Assembly (NCBI GenBank): GCA_051003795.1
Contig: JBPCKZ010000251.1
Span: forward strand, 1 to 52,580
DNA length: 52,580 nt
Source of the DNA: JALYXS01 sp051003795
GTDB lineage: Bacteria; Acidobacteriota; Terriglobia; Bryobacterales; Bryobacteraceae
Direction: 5' to 3'
The notes beneath the pieces are model-generated. The model did no database searches, was not told the origin of the DNA, and worked only from the letters and a program-made list of their open reading frames with translations. Below, in pieces: positions 41,038-49,085 of this stretch. The translations under genes were made by a program, and so were the position numbers. Position 1 is the first letter of the stretch. Each line of letters opens with the position of its first letter.

Positions 41038-43085
41038 GAACTATTCCGAACCTTGATGGGATGGGATTTGCCGATTACCGAGCCGCCGACGCGTGCCACG
41101 AGCACGAATTCGTCGGGAGCTTTTTCAACGCCGCGCAGCTTGATTTCAGCGCGCGTGGACGCCACAGGCACGGTGAGCGGCTCCATTTTGAGGCCGTCGG
41201 TAACGGCTTCGAGCGAAAGTTCGACCGGTTCCTTATTCCCCTCGTCGAGGCGCGTCACGATTGCCGTGAAAGAAGCCGCATTGTTCTTGAGCGATAGATT
41301 GCGCGGAACGTCGAGAACCACGCCGGGAGCCTCCGCCACGACGGCGCGCAGGTCCTCTTGCTCGGCGTCTCCGATGTGGCGAATGCGCGCTTTGAAGTAA
41401 CGAGCCTGCCCGGTTCGTTCGACCGTCTTGCCTTGAAAAATGCCGCGCCCGCGAAACCGGATTTCGGACAAAGACAGCGGCGCGTCGCGATCCACCACTA
41501 GCTGCATGTCGAGATTCGTGCCATCGAGATAATGCGTTTCGCCGCATGTGCCGGTGTAGGCGCTATTTTTCGTGTCGGCGGTCATGGGCTTGACGTGCAC
41601 GCCAGGCGGCAGATTCTCGGCCCAAACTTCGACGGGCGCGTTCCAGCCTTCGAGGCGCCGCACGATCACGCGCACTTCATTGGTGCGCCCTCGATATAGC
41701 GTTTCATCCGTTCCAACAATTCGAATAGCGAAATCGGGTTCGGCTTCCTTCATAGTCAGGCGGTAAAGAAACGTGGGATCTCCGCGAAATTCCGCATCCC
41801 GAACCATTGCCGTGTATCGGCCGGCCTTCGGCAGCGTGAAGACCAGGTGCGGGTCCATGTTCGCCGGTTCCTTGCCGGTGTTGGTGGTCGGGTCGTCTTG
41901 ATAAGCGAGGCGCTTTCCGTTCTCGTCGTAAATCGCAACCAGCGGATCGAGCAGAAAACCCAATTGCATGGAATGCGCGTCGAGCACCACGGTTTTGGGT
42001 TGATCGATGCGGAAAACGAAGTAATCGGCGGCCTTAGGGCTGTCGACAATTCCATTGACCACGGTCGGCAGGGTTACGGGAACCGGATCGCGGCGGCTGC
42101 GCGCCTGGTTCCCGGATACCGTGATCTCCGCATAATTAGAGACCACGAACGGAACCGATTCCATCGCACCCTCGGCGTGCAACCGGTATTCGCCGAGCGG
42201 GACGGAATCGGGTATGGCCATTCGCACTCGCGCTTCATTTGAGCCTGCGGAGAGTACTTCGCCGCGCGCCAATCCGTCACCCAGCGCGACCGTCTTCAAT
42301 GTCTGCAAGTTAACCCCTCGCAGCGTAAGCTCGACCGTGCCGCCGCGCTTCCCGCCCGCCGGTAGCGCGACATCGACAAACGGCATTTCACCCGCGAACA
42401 AGCGATACGTGCAGGTTTCGCAGCCGGCTTCGCTCGATCCGTAGACCCGGAGGAAGTAAGTGTCCGGCGCTTGAAATTTGTAAGCCAGATGCGGGTCCTT
42501 GAAGGCGTAGTAATCGTCGGAGTACGCCAATTCCTCGCCATTTTTGTCAAGCAGGCTCAGAACTGCATCCGCGGTCGAGCCATTGCGCGTGGCGAGAACG
42601 TCGAAGGTCAGAGTCTCTCCGGCGCGCGCGTCGAACTTGTAATAATCGTAGTCCGCGGCCTTGAGGATTCCATTCACCAGCGCCGGAAACTGGAGAGCTT
42701 CGGCGTGCGCGGCATCGTTGTTCGGCTCTTTTTCGGTGCGTTCGGCGAAAGTGCCGACGTCGAAATAGCCGATAGCCGACCCGTCGCTCGCAACCAAGCG
42801 CAAATCGTGACGCCCGGGCTCCGTATCCTTATCGATGTTTACCAGAGCGGTGACTTCGTACGCGCCCGAAGAAACCACCTTCGCGCGCAGCTTGGGCGAT
42901 TTGAAAAGAATCTCGCGGGCGTTCTGGAGGTTCTTGCCCGTGAGCGTAATGCGAACTTCCGTGCCCCGCTGGCCGCCCGCCGGAAACACGCCTTCAATTC
43001 GGGGCCAGATCGGTGGAATTTTGGTTTCAGCTTGCGCCAGGGCCGCGCTCAATAAAAGCGAGAGGACGGCGGCCAAACGACTCAT
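41034..43085 (-). CDS. Secreted protein with two PPC domains
   Basis: 683 residues. Signal peptide AAVLSLLLSAALAQA. Residues about 25-105 resemble an IPT/TIG Ig-fold (GVFPAGGQRGTEVRITLTGK). A first PPC (pre-peptidase C-terminal) domain follows at about 118-220 (EKEPNNDAAHAEALQFPALV, ADYDYYKFDARAGETLTFDV), then a second TIG-like segment (LPAGGKRGGTVELTLRGVNL) and a second PPC (LPTVVNGIVDSPKAADYFVF). The C-terminal beta region is not identified. No catalytic motif. PPC domains bind glycans or act as secretion modules, so it may present substrate to, or anchor, the DUF1549/DUF1501 partners translated from the same message. Confidence 0.85.
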   Translation of the reverse strand: MSRLAAVLSLLLSAALAQAETKIPPIWPRIEGVFPAGGQRGTEVRITLTGKNLQNAREILFKSPKLRAKVVSSGAYEVTALVNIDKDTEPGRHDLRLVASDGSAIGYFDVGTFAERTEKEPNNDAAHAEALQFPALVNGILKAADYDYYKFDARAGETLTFDVLATRNGSTADAVLSLLDKNGEELAYSDDYYAFKDPHLAYKFQAPDTYFLRVYGSSEAGCETCTYRLFAGEMPFVDVALPAGGKRGGTVELTLRGVNLQTLKTVALGDGLARGEVLSAGSNEARVRMAIPDSVPLGEYRLHAEGAMESVPFVVSNYAEITVSGNQARSRRDPVPVTLPTVVNGIVDSPKAADYFVFRIDQPKTVVLDAHSMQLGFLLDPLVAIYDENGKRLAYQDDPTTNTGKEPANMDPHLVFTLPKAGRYTAMVRDAEFRGDPTFLYRLTMKEAEPDFAIRIVGTDETLYRGRTNEVRVIVRRLEGWNAPVEVWAENLPPGVHVKPMTADTKNSAYTGTCGETHYLDGTNLDMQLVVDRDAPLSLSEIRFRGRGIFQGKTVERTGQARYFKARIRHIGDAEQEDLRAVVAEAPGVVLDVPRNLSLKNNAASFTAIVTRLDEGNKEPVELSLEAVTDGLKMEPLTVPVASTRAEIKLRGVEKAPDEFVLVARVGGSVIGKSHPIKVRNSS

Positions 43086-43097
43086 GAATGCCTTAGA

Positions 43098-43871
43098 TTA
43101 TATCGCACCGCGAATTTTTGTAAGCTTCTGCCGGGACGCTTCGAGCAGAGTCACGGTATCCACGCCACAGCAGACGTAGCGAATTCCGCGCGCGAGCCAA
43201 GCCGGCGCGTCTTGCTCGGAACCGGTGAAGACGCCGCAAGCCAGCCCGCGTTGGTTAACGGCGTCCGCAATGCGCCCGGCGGCCGCGAGCACGTCGGGAT
43301 GCGACACTTCACCGGGAATTCCGAGGCTCTGCGACAGGTCGTATGGGCCGATGAAGATAACGTCGATGCCGTCCAATTCGAGAATTCCGGGAAGGCTTTC
43401 CACGCCAGCCGCGCTCTCGACCTGCAGCGCCAATAGAACTTCGTCCCGCGCATGCGCCAGAAAGTCGGCGACCGGCATTGCGGAGTAGCCGGCCGCCCGC
43501 ACAAAGGGATTGAAGCCGCGTTCGCCGATGGGGTGAAATCTCGCCGCCGCAACCGCGCGGCGCGCCGCATCGACCGAGGCGATCTGCGGAACCTGCACGC
43601 CGGCCGCGCCGCAATCGAGAGCGTGTTGAATGGCGGCGGCATCGTTCGATGCGACGCGAACGATGGCGGGGACGCCTGCCGCGGCAGCCGCCCGGACCAA
43701 GCCGGGCAAGGAGGACGTCGCGATCGGCGCGTGTTCGCAATCGACGACGACGAAATCCCACCCAGCTAACGCGGTGATTTCGATGGATTCCGCGCAGGGG
43801 AGCTCGCAAAATGTGCCAATCGCGACTCCGCTATTTTTCAGACGGCGCCGCAAGGAGGGAATAGCTAGCAT
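43098..43871 (-). CDS. HpcH/HpaI-family aldolase
   Basis: 257 residues from ATG at 43871 (MLAIPSLRRRLKNSG). A longer open frame to 44042 is rejected because it runs through tRNA-Leu. Class II pyruvate-type aldolase: catalytic base His47 in VVVDCEHAPI, Arg72 in AIVRVASND, metal ligands Glu152 in LQVESAAGVE and Asp178 in FIGPYDLSQSLG, and FHPIGERGFNPFVRAAGYS. Members cleave 2-keto-3-deoxy sugar acids or hydroxy-ketoheptanedioate to pyruvate and an aldehyde in the cytoplasm. The exact substrate cannot be read. It lies 12 bases downstream of the PPC-domain operon's first gene start and is a separate upstream cistron on the same strand. Confidence 0.92.
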   Translation of the reverse strand: MLAIPSLRRRLKNSGVAIGTFCELPCAESIEITALAGWDFVVVDCEHAPIATSSLPGLVRAAAAAGVPAIVRVASNDAAAIQHALDCGAAGVQVPQIASVDAARRAVAAARFHPIGERGFNPFVRAAGYSAMPVADFLAHARDEVLLALQVESAAGVESLPGILELDGIDVIFIGPYDLSQSLGIPGEVSHPDVLAAAGRIADAVNQRGLACGVFTGSEQDAPAWLARGIRYVCCGVDTVTLLEASRQKLTKIRGAI

Positions 43872-43900
43872 CGTGTAAGATAGCGAGTGTAGCCTATCCT

Positions 43901-43987
43901 GCGGATATGGCGGAATTGGCAGACGCGCGTGGTTCAGGTCCACGTTCTCGCAAGGGAGTGGAGGTTCAAGTCCTCTTATCCGCACCA
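43901..43987 (+). tRNA. tRNA-Leu (CAG)
   Basis: An 87-base class II tRNA with encoded CCA. Acceptor GCGGATA pairs with TATCCGC (43977-43983), discriminator A, CCA at 43985-43987. Anticodon arm CGTGG-TTCAGGT-CCACG gives anticodon CAG. A long variable arm (TTCTCGCAAGGGAG) and T arm GAGG-TTCAAGT-CCTC are present. Decodes CUG. Confidence 0.95.
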
Positions 43988-44012
43988 CAATTTCCTGTTG
44001 CTTTGCCGGGTT

Positions 44013-44054
44013 ATGTACATTAATAGTTGACAAGATGTACATTTGTGGTATCGT
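44013..44054 (+). promoter_or_regulatory. Promoter and paired TGTACA operators of the TA operon
   Basis: Two identical palindromes ATGTACAT (44013-44020 and 44035-44042), 22 bases apart, flank TTGACA (44027-44032). TATCGT (44049-44054) lies 16 bases further and fits a -10 box. The E. coli YefM-YoeB operator, bound by a Phd/YefM-family antitoxin, is built on palindromes with the same TGTACA core. Transcription would start at about the ATG at 44060, implying a leaderless message. Operator function is inferred from sequence and family. Confidence 0.7.
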
Positions 44055-44059
44055 CAGAT

Positions 44060-44311
44060 ATGACGACTACGATTACAGAGCTACGCCGCCATTTGTTTGA
44101 TTTGGCTGAAAAAGCTTTGGGTGGCGAACCGGTCGAATTCTCTTATAAAGGACAGGTGCTTCGGATGACCCCAAAAAAGAAAATTTCCAAACTATCGCGC
44201 CTGACCCCGATGCCCGTGGTGAACCCGGATCTTTCGGATTTCGATCAAGCGACACGGGATCTGTACCGGGAAATGGAGAAGGAATGGAGCGCCGACTGGG
44301 ATGAGCTTTGA
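44060..44311 (+). CDS. Phd/YefM-family antitoxin
   Basis: 83 residues from ATG at 44060. The N-terminal half MTTTITELRRHLFDLAEKAL and GGEPVEFSYKGQVLRMTP is the DNA-binding Phd/YefM fold (helix, helix, hairpin). The acidic C-terminus (DLSDFDQATRDLYREMEKEW) would wrap and block the toxin. A start at 44027 would place the promoter inside the gene and is rejected. No ribosome binding site is evident, in keeping with a leaderless message. The stop overlaps the toxin start by four bases (TTGA). Flanked by tRNA-Leu and tRNA-Val, frequent landing sites for mobile modules. Confidence 0.85.
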   Translation: MTTTITELRRHLFDLAEKALGGEPVEFSYKGQVLRMTPKKKISKLSRLTPMPVVNPDLSDFDQATRDLYREMEKEWSADWDEL

Positions 44312-44688
44312 GTCTTTACCTGGATACCCAGGTAGCCGTTTGGCTCTTTCAAGGCGATACGGGAAGATTGACCGCGACCGCCATCGCGAGGCTGGAGGAA
44401 GCGCAATTACTGGTTTCGCCGATGGTGGTTCTGGAGTTGGAGTATCTGTTCGAGTTGAAGCGCATCCTGCTGCGGCCTCAAGACCTTTTGTTTAAATTGG
44501 AAGCGCAGATCGGGGTCACGGTCTGCGATTTTCCATTCCCCGCCATCGTCGCGACGGCAATCGGCGAAACCTGGACCCGGGATCCCTTTGACCGGCTGAT
44601 CGTGGCGCACGCCAAGGCGAACAGTCGCGCCGCGTTGCTTAGTTCCGACCAGGCGATCCGGAAAAATTACAGCGAAGCGATTTGGTAA
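44308..44688 (+). CDS. PIN-domain toxin (VapC-like)
   Basis: 126 residues from a TTG start overlapping the antitoxin stop by four bases. PIN-fold acidic residues are all in place: Asp6 in LYLDTQVAVWLF, Glu43 in VVLELEYLFELK, Asp92/Asp95 in TRDPFDRLIVAHA, and Asp113 in LLSSDQAIRKNY. PIN toxins are Mg2+-dependent ribonucleases that cut tRNA or rRNA. Here the partner is Phd-like rather than VapB-like, a recurring mixed pairing. Appears intact. Confidence 0.87.
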   Translation: MSLYLDTQVAVWLFQGDTGRLTATAIARLEEAQLLVSPMVVLELEYLFELKRILLRPQDLLFKLEAQIGVTVCDFPFPAIVATAIGETWTRDPFDRLIVAHAKANSRAALLSSDQAIRKNYSEAIW

Positions 44689-44734
44689 TGGTTGGACCTC
44701 CGCTCCTAACCGAGGGTTCACTGAAGGCAACGCA

Positions 44735-44811
44735 TGGTGGGCCCGACAGAACTCGAATCTGTGACCTCTACCGTGTCAAGGTAGCGCTCTAACCAACTGA
44801 GCTACGGGCCC
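44735..44811 (-). tRNA. tRNA-Val (GAC)
   Basis: 77 bases on the minus strand with encoded CCA. Acceptor GGGCCCG (44811-44805) pairs with CGGGCCC. D arm GCTC-AGTTGGTTA-GAGC, anticodon arm CTACC-TTGACAC-GGTAG giving anticodon GAC, T arm ACAGA-TTCGAGT-TCTGT. Decodes GUC (and GUU by wobble). Confidence 0.96.
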
Positions 44812-44874
44812 GCTCGCGCGATTTTCAATATATCACGCAAGCCGGAACCAAGCGTTCCAGCTAAACTTAGTGCC

Positions 44875-45672
44875 ATGGAATTCGGTTTCCGCGGAAAGGT
44901 TGCCGTCGTCACGGGGGGCGCGAACGGCATGGGCCTCGCGACGGCTCGCATCCTGGCCGGCTTGGGCGCGCGGACCTGGTTGTTCGATCTCGATCGGGAG
45001 AATCCGGGCAAGATCGCCGCGGACTTTGGCGGACACGGCTTCGCCGTCGACGTCACCGACGCGCCCGCGCTGAGGGCGGCCTTCGGCGCGACCGCCGCGC
45101 CCGACATTGTCATTGCGAACGCGGGCGTGGCCGCCAACGCGGAACTCGCCGCGACCTCCGCCGACACCTGGAACAAAACTATTGCCGTGAACCTTACCGG
45201 CATCTTCAACACGGTGCAATGCGCCGCATGGCGGATGAAACCGCGCCGCGCCGGGTCGATTGTAATCACCGCCTCCACGAATTCGTTCGATGGCGAAGCG
45301 AACCTGATCGCCTACAACGCCAGCAAAGCCGGACTGCTCGGCATTCTGCATACGGCCGCGAATGAGCTCGGGCCGTTTCGCATTCGGGTCAACGCCGTAT
45401 GTCCGGGATTGATTCGAACCCGCCTCACGGAGGATTATTTCTCGAACCCCGATTGCCTGAAGGATTATTTCCGCGCGATTCCGTTGGGCCGCGGCGGCGA
45501 CGCGGAAGAAGCCGCGAACGCCATCGCGTTCCTCGCGTCGGATCTTGCTTCGTACATCACCGGCGCGGCGCTGCTGGTGGATGGCGGACAGATGTGCTCG
45601 AAATTCGCGACCTGGAACGAGGATCGCGCGGAATTTGCAAACGGGCGCTGGAGGCTGCTGCCCGAGGCGTGA
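44875..45672 (+). CDS. Short-chain dehydrogenase/reductase
   Basis: 265 residues, classical SDR. Cofactor loop TGGANGMG at 13-20, Asp39 after the second strand (LFDLD) pointing to NAD(H) rather than NADP(H), NAG at 82-84, Ser134, Tyr147 and Lys151 (AYNASK) as the catalytic triad, and the C-terminal GAALLVDGGQMCSKF. Soluble oxidoreductase of alcohols, sugars or steroids; the substrate cannot be told. Monocistronic, following tRNA-Val on the other strand and convergent with the DUF72 gene. Confidence 0.92.
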   Translation: MEFGFRGKVAVVTGGANGMGLATARILAGLGARTWLFDLDRENPGKIAADFGGHGFAVDVTDAPALRAAFGATAAPDIVIANAGVAANAELAATSADTWNKTIAVNLTGIFNTVQCAAWRMKPRRAGSIVITASTNSFDGEANLIAYNASKAGLLGILHTAANELGPFRIRVNAVCPGLIRTRLTEDYFSNPDCLKDYFRAIPLGRGGDAEEAANAIAFLASDLASYITGAALLVDGGQMCSKFATWNEDRAEFANGRWRLLPEA

Positions 45673-45684
45673 ACGCGTAAGGGC

Positions 45685-46656
45685 TTAGTCCGTAATGGAG
45701 AGAATCGTTCCCGGAGCGTTCCCTTCGAGACGGTTGTTCACGAACAGAAACATCGTCCGCCTTTCGTCGCGCGCGATTTGGATCAGCTCGCGCATTCCCT
45801 CGCGCGCGCGCTCGTTCACCTCCTGTACTTCGGCGTAAGGCGAAAACATCCGGACCGCATTTTCGTAGGGGCGTCCCTGTTTGAGTAGCGCGCGGCACAC
45901 CAGGAAATCCGCCGTTTTCGATTCGGGAATCGATAATTGCTCGGGAAGTTCGGGCATCCGCGTCCAGGCATTGTAGACGTGCGCGATGTTGCGGCCGCGC
46001 AAGCAGGAGAAATAATCCGGAACCAGAAAATCCCAGTTGCGGATCTCGATGGCGTAGCGGAATTCGGGCGGCAGCGCTCTCAGAAAGATATCGAGCCGGT
46101 CAAGGAATTCTCCCGGTGCGGCAAAGATTTTCCGGGGGAACGTTCCAAACTCGAAAATCAGCAGCGCGGTTTTGCCTCGATGCCGCTCCAACGGACGCTG
46201 GAAGCCTTCACGCAAGAGAACGGGGTCGAGAAACGCCGGATTTTCACGGCCGCCTTGCAGACCATGCCGCGGGTGCGAAGGAAAGATCGGGCACGTGATC
46301 TGCTCCGGGACTTTGAAGGCGAATTGAAATCCTTCGGGCGCCTGGCCGAACAAGCGCCGCCAAAAATCTTCGGTGGGGAACTGGTAAAAGGCGAAATCGC
46401 CGCACACGGTTGGGAAGACGGTCGCATACTCGCCGAGGCAGGTTTCATTGAAGACCTTCCGCGAGAATTTTCCTTTCGAGAAATAGCGCGAGCGCGTGTA
46501 GATCCGGTCGATCCAGCCTTCGTACTTCCACGAACTGCCGCCGATGAAGATGTTGTTTCCGCTGAGGTCCCGGAGTCTGCGCGTCAGTTCCTGGCGCTCG
46601 ATCGATTGCCGGTCTTCGAGTTCCTCGAAAAGGCTCTGCTGTTGCGGCGAGCGCAG
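45685..46656 (-). CDS. DUF72 family protein with non-canonical start
   Basis: DUF72 TIM-barrel protein of unknown function. Family sequence begins well before the first usable start: LFEELEDRQSIERQELTRRL, NIFIGGSSWKYEGWIDRIYT and ETCLGEYATVFPTVCGDFAF lie in an open frame upstream of the GTG at 46407. Between the preceding in-frame stop and 46407 there is no ATG, GTG or TTG. The drawn start is a CTG at 46656, eight bases past the stop of the gamma-glutamyltransferase gene, giving 323 residues. An ATC or ATT-type start, or a lost start codon, are alternatives. C-terminal half (FRYAIEIRNWDFLVPDYFSC, RTMFLFVNNRLEGNAP) is intact. Likely co-transcribed with ggt. Confidence 0.75.
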   Translation of the reverse strand: MRSPQQQSLFEELEDRQSIERQELTRRLRDLSGNNIFIGGSSWKYEGWIDRIYTRSRYFSKGKFSRKVFNETCLGEYATVFPTVCGDFAFYQFPTEDFWRRLFGQAPEGFQFAFKVPEQITCPIFPSHPRHGLQGGRENPAFLDPVLLREGFQRPLERHRGKTALLIFEFGTFPRKIFAAPGEFLDRLDIFLRALPPEFRYAIEIRNWDFLVPDYFSCLRGRNIAHVYNAWTRMPELPEQLSIPESKTADFLVCRALLKQGRPYENAVRMFSPYAEVQEVNERAREGMRELIQIARDERRTMFLFVNNRLEGNAPGTILSITD

Positions 46657-46663
46657 ACGGTTG

Positions 46664-48493
46664 TTACCAGGCGCGCGCCGAGCGATAGCCGTAAGGATCG
46701 GCGGCGGCTTCGATCACTCCGCCCGGCGTCAATCGTATCAGCACGGGCGCGGCGCCGCTGGCCCATCGCGAACGGGTTCCGATCCGATGTTTACGCTCGC
46801 CGAGCGCCAAAGCCACTTCGGGCGGGATCCTCTCGTCGAGGAGGAGGTCGCCGGGGTTCATCGCGTGATTGTCGAAGCTCGAGACCAGATGCCGCGTCTG
46901 GAACCGCGGCGCTTCGATGGCGAACTCCGTTCCCATGCCGAACTCGATCACGTCCAACAATACTTGCAGCAGCGACTGCTCTTGATTGTCTCCGCCCGGC
47001 GTCGAGAGCGCGAGGAACGGCTTGCCGCCATGCGTCACGAGCATCGGGCTTAGCGTCACGCGCGGCCGTTTTCCGCCCTCCAGCTCGTTGGGAGATCCCG
47101 GCACCAGCAGAAAACTTTGCGCGCGCTCGGTAAGCGGAATCCCCGTGTCGCCCGCGATCACCGAAGGCATCCACGCGCCGGACGGCGTGCTCGAGAACAT
47201 CATGCCGTTCTTGTCGATCGCGTCGACGCAGGTGGTGTCGTGGGCCATCAACGCATCGTCGATCTTTAAGCGCGTGATATCCGATTCCGAGGGATGCGGC
47301 GGCGGATGGTCGCCGATTTTGCCCGGGCGGAATTCGAGCGAAGCCAGCGGGCCGATCAGTTTGCGCCTCTCCTCGGCATACGGCATCGAGAGCAAACGCT
47401 CCATCGGAACGTGCGCGAACTTTGGATCCCCGTAATATGTGTCGCGATCCGCGTACGCCAGCTTCAGCGCTTCATCGAGCGTATGGATGTAATCGGCCGA
47501 GTTCCATCGCATCGCGGCCAGATCGAACCCTTCGAGCATGTTCAGCGTCTCGATCATGGCGGGTCCCTGGCTCCAAAAGCCGGGCTTGTAAACTTCGTAG
47601 CCTTTGTAGTGCGCCACTAACGCGTCTTCGGGCTGCAGCCGGAAGGCGGCCATGTCTTCGTAACGCAGCAGTCCGCGATTCTCCTTCGAGAAAGCGTCGA
47701 TCTTGCGCGCGATGTCCCCGCGATAAAAGTAATCGCGGACGGCGTCGATGGCGGCGGTACGGCTCGCGCCGCCGGCCAGCGCCTTCTTTTCCGCATCGGC
47801 CATGGCTCGCAGCGTGCGCGCCAGATCCGGCTGGCGGAAGATTTCACCGGGCATCGGCACGCGCCCATCCGGCATGAAATGATGTTTCGACGCCGGCCAG
47901 AGCTCGAAGAAGCGGCGGCTGCGGTCGATTGCGGCGGCGCGCATTTCATCGATCGGCGCGCCGTCCGCCAAATCGATGGCCGTGGCGATCGCTTCGCCGA
48001 AAGATTTAGTGCCGTACTCGCGCAAAGCCACCAGGCCGGCATCCACCATGCCCGGCACCAGCGCGGGCATCAATCCAGCAACCGGTATCATGCCCTTCAA
48101 ACCGCCCTTTTCGGGAGGAGACGTAATTTCGCCGGGCATCAGGCGCCGCGTGCGGAAAAGTTCCGGCGTGGCAAGCTTCGGCATGGTGCCAACGCCCGCG
48201 ATCGAATGCACTTTGCCATCGGGCGTGCGCACTAAAATCGGCGCTTCGCCTCCGAATCCGAAGTGTGAATATTCCGTCACGGCGGCCGCGAACATCGTCG
48301 CGACGCCTACATCCACTGCGTTTCCGCCTTTATAAGAAATGCGCAGTCCCGCGTCGGTGGCGTAGTCGCTTCCAGCCGCCAACGCGGCGTGAAGTCCGCG
48401 CGAAGCGTGCCGAAGGGGCCGTTCGTAACTGTTCCGCTGCGCGTAAATCAAGAGGGTAAGAAAAAACAGAAGAAGCGGAAGTTTGCCTTTCAT
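46664..48493 (-). CDS. ggt: Gamma-glutamyltransferase family protein
   Basis: 609 residues with a signal peptide (KLPLLLFFLTLLIYAQ). Ntn-hydrolase that cleaves itself and transfers or hydrolyses gamma-glutamyl groups, e.g. of glutathione, in the periplasm. Seen: GGNAVDVGVATMFAAAVTEY near the N-terminus, FGFGGEAPILVRTPDGK, the processing and nucleophile region AHDTTCVDAIDKNG with Thr near 419, PRVTLSPMLVTHGGKPFLAL and STPGGDNQEQSLLQVLLDVI. The usual D-T-T-H is D-T-T-C here, and cephalosporin-acylase-like relatives are possible. Divergent from dinB with 27 bases between starts. Confidence 0.9.
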   Translation of the reverse strand: MKGKLPLLLFFLTLLIYAQRNSYERPLRHASRGLHAALAAGSDYATDAGLRISYKGGNAVDVGVATMFAAAVTEYSHFGFGGEAPILVRTPDGKVHSIAGVGTMPKLATPELFRTRRLMPGEITSPPEKGGLKGMIPVAGLMPALVPGMVDAGLVALREYGTKSFGEAIATAIDLADGAPIDEMRAAAIDRSRRFFELWPASKHHFMPDGRVPMPGEIFRQPDLARTLRAMADAEKKALAGGASRTAAIDAVRDYFYRGDIARKIDAFSKENRGLLRYEDMAAFRLQPEDALVAHYKGYEVYKPGFWSQGPAMIETLNMLEGFDLAAMRWNSADYIHTLDEALKLAYADRDTYYGDPKFAHVPMERLLSMPYAEERRKLIGPLASLEFRPGKIGDHPPPHPSESDITRLKIDDALMAHDTTCVDAIDKNGMMFSSTPSGAWMPSVIAGDTGIPLTERAQSFLLVPGSPNELEGGKRPRVTLSPMLVTHGGKPFLALSTPGGDNQEQSLLQVLLDVIEFGMGTEFAIEAPRFQTRHLVSSFDNHAMNPGDLLLDERIPPEVALALGERKHRIGTRSRWASGAAPVLIRLTPGGVIEAAADPYGYRSARAW

Positions 48494-48520
48494 GGAGGGC
48501 CTTTTTCATTCTAGGGGATA

Positions 48521-49018
48521 ATGTCGCCAGACATGAGCGACCTTGCCGATCTATTGGAACGATTCCGTCGCGGACCCGAAGTTCTGGCGGTGATGTTGAC
48601 CGGCGCGGCGGGCGAAGAGGTGGACTATGCGCGCGCTCCGGGCAAGTGGAGCATCCGCCAGATATTGCGTCATCTCGCCGATTCCGAAATAGCCGGCGCG
48701 TACCGGTTCCGGCAGATTGTGGCGGAGGACAATCCAACCATCATCGCGTACGACCAGGATGCGTGGACGCGAAATCTCGATTACGCGCGGAGGAAACCGG
48801 CGCAGTCGCTCGAAAATTTCCGCCGCATGCGAATTGATAATCACGAGCTGTTGAAAGATCTGCCGGAAGCGGCTTTCGAGCGCGCGGGACAACATACCGA
48901 ACGGGGCCGCGTTACGCTGCGGGAGTTGGTGGAAGGTTATGCCGATCATGTCGAGAGCCATGCGCGGGAACTACAGACGATTCGCGAGGAATGGAAGAAG
49001 CTGAAATTGAAGAAATGA
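48521..49018 (+). CDS. DinB-family protein (YfiT-like)
   Basis: 165 residues. DinB four-helix bundle with WSIRQILRHLADSEIAGAYR, FRQIVAEDNPTIIAYDQDAW and GYADHVESHARELQTIREEW. The histidines in RHLAD and HVESH form the metal site of the family. The Asp/Trp pattern of the second stretch is that of YfiT/bacillithiol-S-transferase-like members. It is distant from the DinB protein at 6764-7279. Function not established. Followed by a double hairpin shared with the convergent serS. Confidence 0.85.
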   Translation: MSPDMSDLADLLERFRRGPEVLAVMLTGAAGEEVDYARAPGKWSIRQILRHLADSEIAGAYRFRQIVAEDNPTIIAYDQDAWTRNLDYARRKPAQSLENFRRMRIDNHELLKDLPEAAFERAGQHTERGRVTLRELVEGYADHVESHARELQTIREEWKKLKLKK

Positions 49019-49030
49019 GTTTCTTGTGGC

Positions 49031-49071
49031 GCACGCACTTTTGCGTGCCGCGTCCCCACTCATGGGGACGC
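49031..49071. terminator. Tandem hairpins between convergent dinB and serS
   Basis: GCACGCA (49031-49037) pairs with TGCGTGC (49042-49048) around a CTTT loop. Directly after, GCGTCCCC (49050-49057) pairs with GGGGACGC (49064-49071). They fill the 67-base gap between two convergent genes, so a two-way terminator role is likely although neither has a long T-run. Confidence 0.55.
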
Positions 49072-49085
49072 TTGGCGGGAGTTGA

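Noticed and set aside
43872..44042. N-terminal extension of the HpaI aldolase
   Set aside because: It translates tRNA-Leu and its flanks; the family N-terminus begins at 43871.
44308..44688. Fusion or frameshift between antitoxin and toxin
   Set aside because: The overlap TTGA is a normal four-base coupling with both proteins complete.
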